Assembly (NCBI RefSeq): GCF_010020825.1
Contig: NZ_JAACJE010000001.1
Location: 1,240,001-1,304,000 of the forward strand
Source of the DNA: Acidovorax sp. 210-6
Lineage (GTDB): Bacteria; Pseudomonadota; Gammaproteobacteria; Burkholderiales; Burkholderiaceae_C
Length of the DNA: 64,000 bases
Direction of reading: 5' to 3'
Part shown: in pieces, positions 62,650 to 64,000 of the stretch
Layout: every line of letters begins with the position of its first letter
Position numbering within the stretch: the stretch's first letter is position 1
Notes under the pieces: model-generated
What the model saw: the letters and a program-made list of their open reading frames with translations, nothing else
Database searches by the model: none
Told to the model about the DNA's origin: nothing
Translations under genes and position numbers: made by a program

Positions 62650-64000
62650 TGGCACCTCCCTTCGCCGTAGTAGCAGTTGCTGGCGCGACCGGCGGCGCCG
62701 CTCTGCATCGCGCCGACGTTGGGCATGTTCGGGACGATCGAGGCATAGAACTCAGTGAGGTCCATGCGCGCGAAGTCCAGGGCCTGCAACTGCGCGATCG
62801 TGAAGCCCGAGCAGTCAGGCGCCTCGGCCGTTCCCCACCACTTCATGACCTGCAGGCGACCCTGCTCGTTGATGATCCGGGCCAGCACGGAGTTGAAGCA
62901 GCACTTGCTCGTCGTGTGCGTGATGCAGGAGACGCACTTGCCCAGGATCCGGATGCAAGAGGAGCAGTACGTGCCGACCGTGTGGCACAGGCGGGCGCCT
63001 TCCTTCATGGCGAGCTTGCCTTCCTCTTCGTCGCAGGACATGGCGGCCATCACGACGTAGATCACGATCGCGATGACGAGGCTCCATGGGTCGAAGGCCA
63101 CGACCACGCTCTCGCCCGCGTAGAGCACCGAGGAACCGGCGGGCAGCGCGGTTCCGTTCACGGCGACCGTGACGCCGTAGGTGGTGAAACTGCCGGAGAA
63201 GCCGCCGCCCAGGAGCAAGGCCTGCATGCCCTGGTACAGGAACTGGCGGTTGCCGGCGTTCATCAGGGCGTCGAAGACCAGGCGCGAGCCCACGCCGAAC
63301 ATGCTCTGGTTGCTCATGCCCTTGCCCGCGCCGTCCGACATGCAGCAGTTCTTCAGCAGCCGGTCCCTGCAGCGGTTGGCCTCGCCCCGGAACACCTGCA
63401 GGTTGTCGGTGTCGAGGTAGACCCCGGCCTCGCGCCCGGCTTCCAGGAAGGACATGGCGCGGGCGAAATCCGCGTCGTTGGTGTAGGTGGTGTTGAAGCA
63501 GCTGCCGGCAATGCAGAAGACGTCCTTCGGGCAGTTGCGTGCCGTGACCGCGGAGCCCGGGGCGACCGGGCAGCTGTAGGTGTTCTCGGTGATCTCGCAC
63601 AGCCCCGTGGCCGGGTTCGGCTGGCGGCAGGTGGTGCCAGTGGGCGTGCAGCCCGCGGTGGCCAGGGGCGCGCATTCGTCCGTGGGCGCGCCGTACTGGC
63701 AGGAGAGCGAGGTCTCGTAGCGCCAGCAGGAGCGGGTGACCGGCGCGCCGTCGATCTCCTTGGTGGCTGGCCCATCGACGCAGCGCGCCGCGCCGGTGAC
63801 GGCGCAGCGTCCTTCTGCGTCCAGCGCCGGGCACTGGTCGTCCCACTGGTCGGTCTCGATGACGGTCGTGTGCGGCCGCTCGTAGCCCAGCGTCATCTGC
63901 GGGATGTACCCGTACAGCGGGTTGAGCCGGAAGCCCACCACGGGGCGGCTGCCGGCCGGCCGCCAGTAGGACCCCTGGAGGGTGCGCGTGATGTCCTCGC
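62646..64000 (-). CDS. traN: F-type conjugation protein TraN (5' end beyond window)
   Basis: The frame is open to the right edge (EDITRTLQGSYWRPAGSRPV before the first internal start). About 450 residues are present. The protein is very Cys-rich, e.g. CCMSDGAGKG, CSSCIRILGKCVSC and TTSKCCFN. The C-terminus CSGFTIAQLQALDFARMDLT is typical of TraN. TraN is the outer-membrane mating-pair stabilisation protein that contacts the recipient surface. The many disulfides fit the CxxC-containing TraF next door. The N-terminus lies outside the window. Confidence 0.9.
   Translation of the reverse strand, partial: EDITRTLQGSYWRPAGSRPVVGFRLNPLYGYIPQMTLGYERPHTTVIETDQWDDQCPALDAEGRCAVTGAARCVDGPATKEIDGAPVTRSCWRYETSLSCQYGAPTDECAPLATAGCTPTGTTCRQPNPATGLCEITENTYSCPVAPGSAVTARNCPKDVFCIAGSCFNTTYTNDADFARAMSFLEAGREAGVYLDTDNLQVFRGEANRCRDRLLKNCCMSDGAGKGMSNQSMFGVGSRLVFDALMNAGNRQFLYQGMQALLLGGGFSGSFTTYGVTVAVNGTALPAGSSVLYAGESVVVAFDPWSLVIAIVIYVVMAAMSCDEEEGKLAMKEGARLCHTVGTYCSSCIRILGKCVSCITHTTSKCCFNSVLARIINEQGRLQVMKWWGTAEAPDCSGFTIAQLQALDFARMDLTEFYASIVPNMPNVGAMQSGAAGRASNCYYGEGRCQ

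Overview
The window looks like part of a betaproteobacterial chromosome, most likely Comamonadaceae (Acidovorax or a relative). The basis is gene order (ndk-rlmN-pilF-rodZ-ispG-hisS-yfgM-bamB-der-hfq-hflX-hflK-hflC-DUF2065-hisZ-purA), the rRNA operon, and an AT-rich intergenic repeat I associate with this family. Genus is inference; no database was searched.

Bases 1-31.4 kb are ordinary core chromosome. The plus strand carries the end of a 23S pseudouridine synthase gene, then a long housekeeping run covering nucleotide metabolism, RNA modification, isoprenoid synthesis, outer-membrane assembly, ribosome GTPases and FtsH modulators. A complete rRNA operon follows (16S, tRNA-Ile, tRNA-Ala, 23S, 5S) with tandem promoters upstream and a strong hairpin downstream. 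After it come a pseudouridine synthase, an EI24 membrane protein, a molybdopterin-binding-domain protein and the nitrogen block glnA, a DUF4124-like periplasmic protein, glnL (ntrB) and glnG (ntrC). glnA has two NtrC-type palindromes and a sigma-54 promoter. The minus-strand xth gene closes the core.

From about 31.4 kb to the end the content changes to that of an integrative conjugative element or other large transferable island. Near the junction are a probably frameshifted unknown gene and a Fic enzyme. Next comes a block of island genes: a GHKL ATPase, a small cysteine-rich protein, a 51-residue coupled ORF and a DUF2325 protein. At 38.8-54.6 kb there is a metabolic cargo. A MocR regulator stands divergent from an operon with a 3-hydroxyacyl-CoA-dehydrogenase-like enzyme, a threonine-dehydratase-like enzyme, a RidA-like protein, a subgroup 1c aspartate-type aminotransferase, a cupin, two Bug-type binding proteins, an SMP-30 lactonase and an alpha/beta hydrolase. 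This meets a second unit running the other way (KamA-like radical SAM aminomutase, FAD-NAD(P)-binding protein, DHA2 exporter), which is divergent from a LysR regulator. I infer a pathway for an unusual beta-amino or beta-hydroxy amino acid; the substrate is unknown.

An AbiE-like toxin-antitoxin pair follows, with its own inverted-repeat operator. The window ends in minus-strand F-type conjugation genes traN (cut by the window edge), a small secreted protein, traF, traH and traG. No integrase, relaxase, coupling protein, transposase or CRISPR array is visible, so the element probably extends past the right edge.
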